Source of the DNA: Cyanidium caldarium
Taxonomy: Eukaryota; Rhodophyta; Bangiophyceae; Cyanidiales; Cyanidiaceae
Direction of reading: 5' to 3'
DNA length: 64,000 bases
Assembly: GCA_026184775.1 (NCBI GenBank)
Contig: JANCYW010000005.1
Coordinates: 272,501 to 336,500, forward strand
The translations under genes were made by a program, and so were the position numbers. Of the stretch, positions 44,156-52,373 are shown in pieces; the stretch's first letter is position 1; every line of letters starts with the position of its first letter. The notes under the pieces are model-generated. The model was not told the DNA's origin. It worked only from the letters and a program-made list of their open reading frames with translations, and did not search any database.

Positions 44156-45649
44156 TCAGTCGGGCACGTGCTCCGACAAAAACGCCTGGAACTCGTCGCG
44201 GTCGATGCGGCCGTCACCGTTGCGGTCGGCGACGCGCAGCATCCAGTGTAGGCTCTCGGTGCTGAGCGAGCGCACTTCGTCGGCGCCGAAATGGCGGATC
44301 AGCGCGCGCACCAGGTGACGCGTGGTGAGTGCGGCGCTGCCATCGCGCAGCTCGTCGAACACGTGCGCCGCCTCTTCGGGCGGCAGCGTGCGCCTCCTCT
44401 TGGTGCCGCTCTTGCGGTCGACGGTGGCATTGGTAGGGATGGCGGAGGCAGTGGCGCTCACCTTTGGAGCAGGCGGAGACGCCGAAGCGGACGTAGAGGA
44501 TGCGGAACGATGCTGCCAATCGGCATCCGTCCCGTCGTCGTCATCCACAATGGCTTCTTCTTCTCCTTCTTCTCCCTCACCCTCCTCCTTCACCTCCGCG
44601 GCATGCTTCTCGCTCTCCACATCCTGTTCGTCTCCACCGGCATGCGCATCGGGAGCGCGCTTGCGCTGCACTGCCGGAACGTACACGCTGGTGCGGCCGG
44701 CGACTTTGAGCACACACACCCGCTTGCCATCTGCGGTGCGCGCGGTGGCCGCGCGTTTGCCGTCGGCGCCGCGCCGTTTCCTGCCTAGCGACCAACGCAC
44801 GTGAAACAACCACTCGCGCGGGTACCGCGACGAGTCCGCATGCACCGCGCAAGCGGTGCGCACCACGTACTGCATGGCGTCGTGCAGCGCGGCCACCTCG
44901 GTATCGTCCAGCGTGTTGACGCGCCGCTCCGGATGCAACCGTGCGGCGCACAAAATTTCGTCGGCCAGCCAATTGCCGATGCCGGCGGCGAACGACTGAT
45001 CCAGCAGCACGCGCTTGAGCGCCAAACGCGCGTGGGGCGCCAGTCGGTGTCGGAAATCGGACGCGGAGGGCATTTCTTGTAGAGGATCAAATCCCAGCGC
45101 CTGCAAGTGCTCCTCATCGTGCGGATCGGCTTGCCAGCCAAGGCGTATGGTGGCAAAGCGGCGCGGATCTTGCAACGCCACTTGCGTCGCGGCGCAGGTG
45201 GAGGCGGCCCCTCGCCGCTTCCGTTTCGAGGCGCGCCCGTCTGCCAGTGTGAGCACCAGGCGAGCGTGCGCCGGCGGCCAAGGCGCACCAGCCGTCGACT
45301 CAGCGCCTCTCTGGCTCGAACGTTTCAGGGTCTGATACACCAGCGACGGTTCGCATTGCCGTTCGGCCTCGATGGAGCCGGTCATGCCGAGGTGCAAGAA
45401 CAGACGCGGCGGCGCGTCAAATTCCAACCACAAGTGCTTGCCCCAGCGCCCAGCCCCGCGCACGACACGCCCCGCGAGAGCCGAAAAGTCGATCGCCGCT
45501 GCAGACGTTCCAGCATTCCCCCGAGCCGCGTCGCCCGCCTCCCAGCGTCCTCGTTCGTACGCGCCCCATTCGACGTTTTCCAAGCACCTGCCGACGCAAT
45601 AGCGCTCCAGCTTTCTCCGCGCATGCTCCACCTCCGGTAACTCGGGCAT
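44156..45649 (-). CDS. Fpg/NEIL1-type DNA glycosylase fused to a C-terminal EF-hand domain
   Basis: Residues 1-320 are a formamidopyrimidine-DNA glycosylase, which removes oxidised bases and nicks the strand. MPELPEVEHARR supplies the catalytic Pro-Glu; GRWGKHLWLEF carries the conserved Lys; LFLHLGMTG, DPRRFATIRLGW and the helix-two-turn-helix DQSFAAGIGNWLADEI follow. GRTSVYVPAVQRKR is a 'zincless finger' as in plant FPG and NEIL1. Next come ~90 residues of Glu/Asp/Ser/Ala linker. The end (residues ~425-497) aligns with one lobe of calmodulin: a degenerate first hand (HVFDELRDGSAALTTRHLVRAL) and a canonical second hand with the loop DRNGDGRIDRDE. The reading is continuous through all parts, so this is a real single frame. 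Calcium control of repair is an inference. Confidence 0.93.
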   Translation of the reverse strand: MPELPEVEHARRKLERYCVGRCLENVEWGAYERGRWEAGDAARGNAGTSAAAIDFSALAGRVVRGAGRWGKHLWLEFDAPPRLFLHLGMTGSIEAERQCEPSLVYQTLKRSSQRGAESTAGAPWPPAHARLVLTLADGRASKRKRRGAASTCAATQVALQDPRRFATIRLGWQADPHDEEHLQALGFDPLQEMPSASDFRHRLAPHARLALKRVLLDQSFAAGIGNWLADEILCAARLHPERRVNTLDDTEVAALHDAMQYVVRTACAVHADSSRYPREWLFHVRWSLGRKRRGADGKRAATARTADGKRVCVLKVAGRTSVYVPAVQRKRAPDAHAGGDEQDVESEKHAAEVKEEGEGEEGEEEAIVDDDDGTDADWQHRSASSTSASASPPAPKVSATASAIPTNATVDRKSGTKRRRTLPPEEAAHVFDELRDGSAALTTRHLVRALIRHFGADEVRSLSTESLHWMLRVADRNGDGRIDRDEFQAFLSEHVPD

Positions 45650-46041
45650 ATGACCCGATCACCCCCACCCACTCACTCGGGGTGAGCGTCGGCGTTGGCA
45701 GAGCGGTTGCTCGAGGCTGAAGTCGACGTTTCTGAACCCGACTTTCCATTTCCTTCCAAATCCTTCCATATCCCTTCGTGACGCTTCCAGGATCCGCCCT
45801 GATCTCCCGACGGCGCCGGATCGACACCTCGCAGCGGCCGCCGCTGCCCGGCACCGCTTCGATGGCGCGAGGCGCACGGCGAGCTCGGCGGCGCGCAGGG
45901 ACCATTGGGGTCGTGTGACGCCCTTCTCGCTGTGTGTTCTGTCCGGTGGTGCGACGCTGGCACAAGTATTGCTGCGCTGAGAACTGAACTGCGAGCGGTG
46001 ACTCTGTTGTTGTTGTTGTTGTCTCTATACGTTTATCGGTC
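45650..46041. promoter_or_regulatory. Divergent promoter of the glycosylase and phycobilisome-linker genes
   Basis: This 392-base spacer is visibly less GC-rich than the genes around it. A (TTG)n run at 46006-46021 ends 20 bases before the linker start codon, probably in its 5' leader. No gene is supported. Confidence 0.5.
46006..46021 (+). repeat. (TTG)n run in the leader of the linker gene
   Basis: Five TTG units close to the linker start codon. Confidence 0.85.
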
Positions 46042-47223
46042 ATGTTGGGATTCGTGAGCTCGTTTGTGGGCGGTGCGGTGGGAGCGCGCGGTGCGCCGGC
46101 GCCGCGCGCGGCGTGGGCGTGTGGGCAGCGCGCGTCGTCCACGTCGGCGGCGCCGCTGTCCAAGCTGCGGATGGAGGCGGAGACGAAGCGGCAGGGCGAG
46201 CGGCAAGAGGAGAAGGAGACGGGCTCGTCGACGACCGTACCGGTGTCGAGCGCGCCGGTGCAGCCGGGCGCCACGACCCCGCTGCGGACCTCGGCCAACA
46301 CCAAGCTGGGACAGGTGACGCAGGCGCGCTTGCGCAAAGTGGGCGACTTGATGACCAACCCGGAGCGCCAGATCGAGGCGTACCGCGTGCCGCCCTACTC
46401 GGTGCCGGGGCGGGACTCGGAGGTGAGCCAGCGCACGGAGCGCCTCTACCGCATCATGCGTCAGGTGTTCGGCAATGGACACCTGTTCGGCACCGATCTG
46501 GTCGAGGTGAACAAGTGGGTGAGCTGCTACACCAACGGCGAGCTGAGCACCAAGGAGTTTGTGCGGGCGCTGGCCAAGACCGAGACCTACAAGGACAAGT
46601 TCTGGCACGGGCGCGCGCCGTTCGGCAAGTACGGCGCGGTGGAGCTGGCGTTCAAGCACCTGCTGGGGCGCCGCACCTTCAACGCCCAGGAGAGCGCCGC
46701 CGTGCAGGCAGTGTACCACAGCAAGGGCTACGACGCCATGATCGACCACATCATCGACATGGAGTACGACAAGGCGTTCCCGTTCAAGAACGACCGGTCG
46801 GACAACATCCCGCACTGGCGTGAGGCGCCGTACTACATGGGCCGCAAGCCGGAGCCGGAGGCGCTGCAGCCAGGTCTGGAGCGGGCCACCGGTGGATTGC
46901 GCGCCGCCCAGCTGTACGAGTTCCGCGTGCGTCTGGGCTCGCAGAATCTGGGCGTGGTGGCCGGCGGCATGCCGCCGAACGCGAACCTGAAGAACAAGAC
47001 CGGCGAGCAAGTGTTCCGCGTGGTCACTGCCGGCTACCGCGAGCCGATGGTGAACGGCGGCGCGCCGGGCTACTCGGTCGGCCAGTCGTACACGCGCTTC
47101 AACAAGTTCAGCAAGGTGGCGCGCTCGACCCGCACGTACCTGGTCCCGTTCAGCGAGCTGATGCAGACGTACAGCCGCATCTACAAGTCGGGCGGGTACA
47201 TTCGCCGCGTGGATCGCGTGTAA
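46042..47223 (+). CDS. Nuclear-encoded phycobilisome linker polypeptide
   Basis: A linker that joins phycobiliprotein hexamers into rods of the plastid light-harvesting antenna. The first ~45 residues (MLGFVSSFVGGAVGARG...) form a transit peptide with Phe at position 4, and a Glu/Lys/Gln-rich segment follows. The linker domain (PF00427 type) spans about residues 105-260: RVPPYSVPGRDSEVSQRTER, YRIMRQVFGNGHLFG, STKEFVRALAKTETYKDKF, VELAFKHLLGRRTFNAQES and YDKAFPFKNDRSDNIPHW are hallmarks. The C-terminal ~130 residues resemble the extension of rod or rod-core linkers. Class within the linkers is not resolved. Its presence in nuclear DNA points to a red alga or glaucophyte. Confidence 0.93.
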   Translation: MLGFVSSFVGGAVGARGAPAPRAAWACGQRASSTSAAPLSKLRMEAETKRQGERQEEKETGSSTTVPVSSAPVQPGATTPLRTSANTKLGQVTQARLRKVGDLMTNPERQIEAYRVPPYSVPGRDSEVSQRTERLYRIMRQVFGNGHLFGTDLVEVNKWVSCYTNGELSTKEFVRALAKTETYKDKFWHGRAPFGKYGAVELAFKHLLGRRTFNAQESAAVQAVYHSKGYDAMIDHIIDMEYDKAFPFKNDRSDNIPHWREAPYYMGRKPEPEALQPGLERATGGLRAAQLYEFRVRLGSQNLGVVAGGMPPNANLKNKTGEQVFRVVTAGYREPMVNGGAPGYSVGQSYTRFNKFSKVARSTRTYLVPFSELMQTYSRIYKSGGYIRRVDRV

Positions 47224-47512
47224 TAAGAGTGCGTGGAAGCGTGCATTCGACGGTAATGACGGCGTCGGGGGTATCGGCAAAGTGGCGGTGTGTGCGGCGG
47301 TGCGCCGGTGTTCTCGCCCGAGGGGGAAGCGACGGGCGAGCGCCGGCGAACGATCGAGGAGCCGGAGTCGAGCACGCCAGGGCAGAAAGGGTCGTCCCAT
47401 AGAAATAATCACAAGCGTGTTTCTAAACGAAGAGTCTTTCGCTTGGCGCGGGGCACACACAAGTCCACGTTCGACAAACTGAGTCCGATCCCCTCCTGCT
47501 ACTCCGAGGCTT

Positions 47513-48427
47513 TTATCGAGCGGCGCGACGGGCCTGCCGTCGACGTTGCCACTCTAGCGCCAGAGCGGCCTCGGTGTCCGGCTCCAAGGTGGTCACGCTG
47601 ACGGAGGCGCGACAGCCGGCCACCGGACATGGCGCCGCGTGCCCGTCAGCGAGCGGCGTACGCGGTCGCAGTCGGTGGTGGCTGCGGAGGAGTTGCTCGA
47701 TGGCAGTGCGTTCGTAGGTGTGTAGACAGCGTGTGTTGCGCACCGGCTCGTGCATCTCGGCGCCGGTGATGGGACAGCGCGTCATCGCGCGGTCGTCGTC
47801 GGGATGCCCGTGGGCGGAGGACGCAACCACTGCCGCCGCCGTTGCTTCATCGTCGCCGATATGGAGAGGCGCAGCGGTCGACCCGATAACGATACCGTCC
47901 GCCACACCGTCTGCACCGGCGTTGCTCCCGTCTCCCAGTATCGCTCGTACCTGTCGAGCGTGCTGCACGGTGGTGAGGCGCGCGCGACGCGGGGAGGCGC
48001 GCTTCGATTCGCGCCGCACCGCCTCCTCCCACGTGCGCTGCATCCACGCCTCCGGCAGTTCCAATTCACTCTCCCGGCTCGGCTGTTCCCGACACGCTGC
48101 CAGACACTGCTGTGCGGCGGTCGCGCGGATGTTCGCGGCCAGCTCCGCCTCCACACACGTCTGCAGCGCCGCACGCACCTTTTCGCGCAGATCGCCGTCG
48201 CACTCCGGCGCCGGCAACACCTCTCCCTCCTCGCTCCACGCAGCAGCCTGCATCCAAAAACGCACCGCCGTACGTAAATGATCCGACGTGGCCACAGCGC
48301 GCGCCTGGAAACGGGCGTCGAGCGCACTCAGCTCGCCCAACCGGTTGGCCGCATCGGGAGCACCCACCGTAGAGCCCGCGGCCACACTCTGCGCTGCCTC
48401 CACCAGACCGCCACGAGATTCGGCCAT
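47513..48427 (-). CDS. NSE2: NSE2/MMS21-type SUMO ligase of the SMC5/6 complex
   Basis: The 304-residue protein ends with an SP-RING: TRCPITGAEMHEPVRNTRCLH, then YERTAIEQLLRSH, CPVAGC and VTTLEPDTEAAL. This matches human NSMCE2 'CPITkEEMkkPVkNkvCGHtY...CPqiGC', giving the single-zinc SP-RING of SUMO E3 ligases. The N-terminal ~200 residues are mostly helical, as expected for the part that binds the SMC5 coiled coil, though they are Ala/Arg-rich and poorly conserved. NSE2 supports recombination repair and replication-fork stability. A Gly/Ala-rich stretch separates the two halves. Start MAESRGGLVEAA is the ATG giving normal length. Confidence 0.85.
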   Translation of the reverse strand: MAESRGGLVEAAQSVAAGSTVGAPDAANRLGELSALDARFQARAVATSDHLRTAVRFWMQAAAWSEEGEVLPAPECDGDLREKVRAALQTCVEAELAANIRATAAQQCLAACREQPSRESELELPEAWMQRTWEEAVRRESKRASPRRARLTTVQHARQVRAILGDGSNAGADGVADGIVIGSTAAPLHIGDDEATAAAVVASSAHGHPDDDRAMTRCPITGAEMHEPVRNTRCLHTYERTAIEQLLRSHHRLRPRTPLADGHAAPCPVAGCRASVSVTTLEPDTEAALALEWQRRRQARRAAR

Positions 48428-48648
48428 GACGTGAAGAAGAGAGCGAGCTCTGAACGCTCCACCAGACGGAAACCACGTCTCACGGACGCAATCGGCAGGG
48501 GGCGCACGCCACGAGACGCGCACCGGCCCTGACGCGCGCGCTGGGCGCCCGTCGCGCCGCCGTGCCGGATCGGAATGCGTCGCTCTCGCGCGCGTCCCCG
48601 CACCAGCCCATCGCGGCGACGGATCGTCTTCATAATGTTGCCTGCTCG

Positions 48649-50787
48649 ATGAGCTCGTCGCGCAACTCGGTGACACGAATATCTCAAAGTGGAGAGTACC
48701 TCTGGGGAAAAGAATATGATCAGTCGGTGGCGGAGCGGGTGCGGCAAGCGTACGGCGAGTGGCCAGAGGCGCCCTCGGCGACGAGCGTCCATAGCCGCCG
48801 TTGGACGGAGGACGATGCGGCGCGGTGGGTGCATTGGGCGAGTCGGCCGTTGCCGGCGAAAGATGCGGAGGTGATGTTTGTATTGTGTAAAGTGCGCGAG
48901 GCGGCATCGGCTGGGTTGTCGGAGGCGCTGCTGGGGGCGCTGCGGCGGGTGATGGTCTCGCGGTCGTATTACGAGTATATCGGCGGGCGTTGCGGGACGG
49001 TGGCGGTGTTGGAGCGCGGGCCGGTGTGGCTGGCGCGAGCGCTGTCGTTGGTGTTGCGTGCCTGGTGGCAGCGGGTGCGTGAGGATGCGCCGCGGATGTG
49101 GCAACGGCTGCGACAGGAGGTGGGCGTGCGGGATGTTCTGGCGGCCGGCGGCGGGTGGTCGCGGACATTGCGACAGACGCGGCAACGGCTGGCACAGTGG
49201 TTGCGACCGCCGGTCACGCTGGCGGAGATGGAGCGCTGCGAGCGCGTTGCGGCACTGCATGCGCTGCGACGGCTGGAGGGGGCGCTGGCGGTGCTGGTGG
49301 GCCGGCATCACGAGGCGCTCGCGCGGTTGCACTCTATGCAGTCGTGCAGGGTGCCCGACGTGAATGTACGCTGGCGACCGCTTTCGGACTGTTGCCAACT
49401 GGCCGGGCATCTGCTGCGCGAGCTGGACGCCGGCGATCTGCCGGGCATCGAGCGCGTGGCGTACGCTCCGCTGGACCTGCATTCCGACGCGCCGGCGGAG
49501 CCGCAGCGCCTGCTGGCGGACATGCTAGACGAGTTGCAGCAGACGAGACGGCGACTGGCGGCGATACCGCGGCAGATGACCGTGCGAGCGGCGATCCCGC
49601 TGCCGCCCGCACCGGACGTCGTCGATGCCAGTGTCCGCCGCCTGGCGGAGTGGCCATTGCCCCGCGTCCATCTCGCGCATCCGGCGCACGGGCAACGACA
49701 CTGGGTCGGATACACGGTGAGTACGGTGGCGGCCGCTCTGGCACTGCGACGCCTGAGCGCGGCACCGGACCGCACTGCTCGCTACCTGGCGACCCTGCGG
49801 GCGCAAGCGGTGGCGTTCTGGCAGGGCCGCATCGTCGCGCCGCTCGCGTCGGTGTACCGGGAGGTGTTTTTGTCGTCGTACAAGACGTCGATGAGTCCGG
49901 ACTCGGTGCATGCGGAGCGCGAGGCGCTGCAGCGCATGGTGACCGACTTTACCCGCGAGACCTACCGCAACGCGTCTGCGGAAGAGCGGCGGGCGGCGGA
50001 GTCGCAGGCGGCGCGCGGCGACCTCGCGCCGGTGATGCAAGTGTACGAGCGGCAGCTTCGCAACCCAGTGGTGAACATGTTGGCCGGTGACGTGATTCGG
50101 GCGCTGCTCATCCAGGTGCAGAAGTTGAAAGTGGATGTGGAGGAGGAGATGGTGGTAGTCGATGCGCTGGTGCGCGCCAACGAGCTCAACTTGCAGGTGG
50201 CCGCAGCGGTGCCCGGAGTGCTGATGGTGGCCGTGGCGACGATGGCGGCGGTGCGCGCGGGGACGCGCTGGTGGCGCAGCGTACGCTCCACCGAGGTGGA
50301 TCGCTTTGGCAGCGGCGGCGCTTGGTGGTCGATGGGGATGAGCGCGCGACACACGGCGGCCGAGCGGGCGCGCTGGCTACTGCGCGATGTGGAGCGGGTG
50401 TTGACGGGCGGTGTGGAGAGCGCCGAGGCGGTTTCCAGGGACGAGACGGTGTCGGAAATGCAGGAGGAGACGGGAGGGGCGGGTGTGGATGAGGCCGCCG
50501 CTGCAGCCAACGGAGGGGATGCAGCTGTTCGATCCGATGCGCTGCTGCTGCCGCCGCCGACCATCCACCGCTATGAAAACACCGGACGCGTCCTGCTCAC
50601 CCTGAGTGAACTGGAGGAGCTGGCGCGCACGCACGCCGCCCAACTGCACCTGCGCACCGCCGCTCAGCTGGACGCGCTGTTGCGCGAAGACCTCGCGGAC
50701 CTGCGCACCGCCTCCCTGAGCGCCGCCCAGAAGCTGCGCACCATCGAGCGCATACGCTGGACGTATGCCTGCTTTCGAGCCGAATAA
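48649..50787 (+). CDS. NCA2: NCA2-family mitochondrial membrane protein
   Basis: NCA2 was found in yeast as a factor controlling expression of mitochondrially encoded ATP synthase subunits 6 and 8. The 712-residue protein matches its core: HWVGYTVSTVAAALALRRLS, SMSPDSVHAEREALQRMVTDF, and the signature NPVVNMLAGDVIRALLIQ with VQKLKVDVEEEMVVVDAL and RANELNLQVAAAVPG. The last block runs into a membrane segment (VLMVAVATMAAV). A second hydrophobic region lies at the first block. A Glu/Ala/Gly-rich insertion sits at residues ~590-640. Start at the first ATG (MSSSRNSVTR). The stop codon overlaps an AATAAA. The gene is divergent from NSE2 across 221 bases. Confidence 0.85.
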   Translation: MSSSRNSVTRISQSGEYLWGKEYDQSVAERVRQAYGEWPEAPSATSVHSRRWTEDDAARWVHWASRPLPAKDAEVMFVLCKVREAASAGLSEALLGALRRVMVSRSYYEYIGGRCGTVAVLERGPVWLARALSLVLRAWWQRVREDAPRMWQRLRQEVGVRDVLAAGGGWSRTLRQTRQRLAQWLRPPVTLAEMERCERVAALHALRRLEGALAVLVGRHHEALARLHSMQSCRVPDVNVRWRPLSDCCQLAGHLLRELDAGDLPGIERVAYAPLDLHSDAPAEPQRLLADMLDELQQTRRRLAAIPRQMTVRAAIPLPPAPDVVDASVRRLAEWPLPRVHLAHPAHGQRHWVGYTVSTVAAALALRRLSAAPDRTARYLATLRAQAVAFWQGRIVAPLASVYREVFLSSYKTSMSPDSVHAEREALQRMVTDFTRETYRNASAEERRAAESQAARGDLAPVMQVYERQLRNPVVNMLAGDVIRALLIQVQKLKVDVEEEMVVVDALVRANELNLQVAAAVPGVLMVAVATMAAVRAGTRWWRSVRSTEVDRFGSGGAWWSMGMSARHTAAERARWLLRDVERVLTGGVESAEAVSRDETVSEMQEETGGAGVDEAAAAANGGDAAVRSDALLLPPPTIHRYENTGRVLLTLSELEELARTHAAQLHLRTAAQLDALLREDLADLRTASLSAAQKLRTIERIRWTYACFRAE

Positions 50788-50788
50788 A
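50783..50788 (+). promoter_or_regulatory. AATAAA overlapping the NCA2 stop codon
   Basis: The TAA stop lies inside an AATAAA hexamer. If used as a poly(A) signal, the 3' UTR would be only ~20 bases long. Confidence 0.3.
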
Positions 50789-51110
50789 ATGGGGTAAAGG
50801 GAAGGTGCCGGAAGCGGTATGTATGTGCGATGGTGATGGGGGCAATGCCTCCGACCAGTCCACCCCAACGCCCTCACCGTTTCTCTCGTTCTCTCGTTCT
50901 CTCGCTCTCTCGTTCGTCGGCGCATCGGATGCGCCGCGATCCGTCTCGCGCGTCGTACACACGCGATTCGGTGCGATGGCGCGCGACGAAAATACCAGCG
51001 CGTGCACGCCTTCGGCAGGCGTGCTGGCGGTCTTGGAGGCACAGCGGCACGTTGCCACTCTCTCGTCTCGAGTGTCGTTGTGTTCGGTTGGGAGACGGTG
51101 CGGTGGTTGC

Positions 51111-52319
51111 ATGGTCTGTTTCGTGGCAGTGTCGGGGCCGAGGCGGTCGTCACCGCGTCAACGGCAGCGACCGCGGACGGTTGCAGCGGGTGAAGGGCGG
51201 GTGGCGCTCGGGGAGAAGCGCGTCCGGCGGTTGGTGGTGGGTGTTGTGGGTGGTGGTGTGCGCATGGGCGGCGTGCCGTCGTCACCTTCGGCGAAAGGGC
51301 CGGGTCGGGGCGCTTCCTCTTCCTCATCGTCGGCGTCGGGGCAGGCGGCCGGCACCGAGTCGTCGACGACGACGACGACGACGCCCCAGCGGGGTCGGTG
51401 GACGCGACCGAGCGGCGCCTCCGATACGAAAGCGTCGCGTTCGCCGCCCGTGACCTCCTCGGCATCACCGGATTCGTCGGAGCGGCGCTGGCCGAGCGCG
51501 CGTCAGGTGGGCTCGATGGTGGCGTTGGCGGCGGCCGCGGTGGGCGCCGTGGTGGCCATCGGCGACTCGCTCAACTCGCTCTCGGTGCGCAACCTGAAAG
51601 ACCTGGTGGCGTGGTTTGACTCGCTCGGACCGACTGCGGTGTTCTACTACGGGCTGGTGTACTATGTGTTGGAGTTGGTGGCGTTCCCGGCGCTGGTGCT
51701 GACCGTCGGCGCCGGGTATCTGTTCGGCGTAGTGCAAGGCGCGGCGGTGGTGTCGTTGGCGGCCACCGCTGCGGCGGCCACCTCGTTCCTGGTTTCGCGC
51801 TATCTGTTCCGCGACTGGGTGCAGCAGAACGTGGCCGAGCGGTTTCCGCGCTTTCGGGCCATCGACCGTGCCATCGCCCGCGAAGGCTTCAAGATCGTGC
51901 TGCTGCTGCGGCTGAGCCCGCTGCTGCCGTTCGCTGCCAGCAACTACCTGTACGGCCTGACCAGCGTCGGTTTCGTGCCGTACGCTTTGGCGAGCTGGCT
52001 CGGCATGTTGCCGGGCACGCTCGCCTACGTCTACGGCGGACATGCCGGCAGCGCGGTGCTGGAGACGGTGCAGGGACACGGCGAGGGCGGCAGCGGCGGC
52101 GGGGTAAACGCGGCGTTGCTGGCGATGGGCCTGGTGGCCACCGCCGCCGTGCTGACCATCGTGGCGCGCACCGCCAATCAGGCGGTGGTGGAGATGGAGG
52201 GAGAGGCGATGGCGGCGACGAGCAACGCGAACCAGGCGGTCACGGAAAAAGACCAGACGGATGAGGGCAGCGGGTCTGCAGCCGCACCGCACCTCCGTCC
52301 GCACCACCGCGACTTGTAA
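51111..52319 (+). CDS. Plastid VTT-domain (TVP38/TMEM64/DedA-like) membrane protein
   Basis: A 402-residue protein. The leader starts MVCFVAVSGPRRSSPRQRQR, basic with Phe at position 4, then ~100 Ser/Thr/Gly-rich residues. The VTT core (residues ~160-340) has the expected pattern: FYYGLVYYVLELVAFPALVL, the Gly-rich GAGYLFGVVQGAAVV, FLVSRYLF, LLLRLSPLLPFAASNYLYGL and ASWLGMLPGTLAYVYGG. The F.P..N and G.....GT motifs match plastid and cyanobacterial members of the family, which are thought to move or scramble lipids. A last membrane segment and an acidic tail follow. An alternative ATG at 50976 would add 45 residues; I prefer 51111 because it exposes a plastid leader. The 323 bases between NCA2 and this start hold no other gene. 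Confidence 0.8.
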   Translation: MVCFVAVSGPRRSSPRQRQRPRTVAAGEGRVALGEKRVRRLVVGVVGGGVRMGGVPSSPSAKGPGRGASSSSSSASGQAAGTESSTTTTTTPQRGRWTRPSGASDTKASRSPPVTSSASPDSSERRWPSARQVGSMVALAAAAVGAVVAIGDSLNSLSVRNLKDLVAWFDSLGPTAVFYYGLVYYVLELVAFPALVLTVGAGYLFGVVQGAAVVSLAATAAAATSFLVSRYLFRDWVQQNVAERFPRFRAIDRAIAREGFKIVLLLRLSPLLPFAASNYLYGLTSVGFVPYALASWLGMLPGTLAYVYGGHAGSAVLETVQGHGEGGSGGGVNAALLAMGLVATAAVLTIVARTANQAVVEMEGEAMAATSNANQAVTEKDQTDEGSGSAAAPHLRPHHRDL

Positions 52320-52373
52320 AGAGAGAGAGGGAGGAAGGGGAACGCCCATGACGTCCGTCGTTGCTTTACGCCT

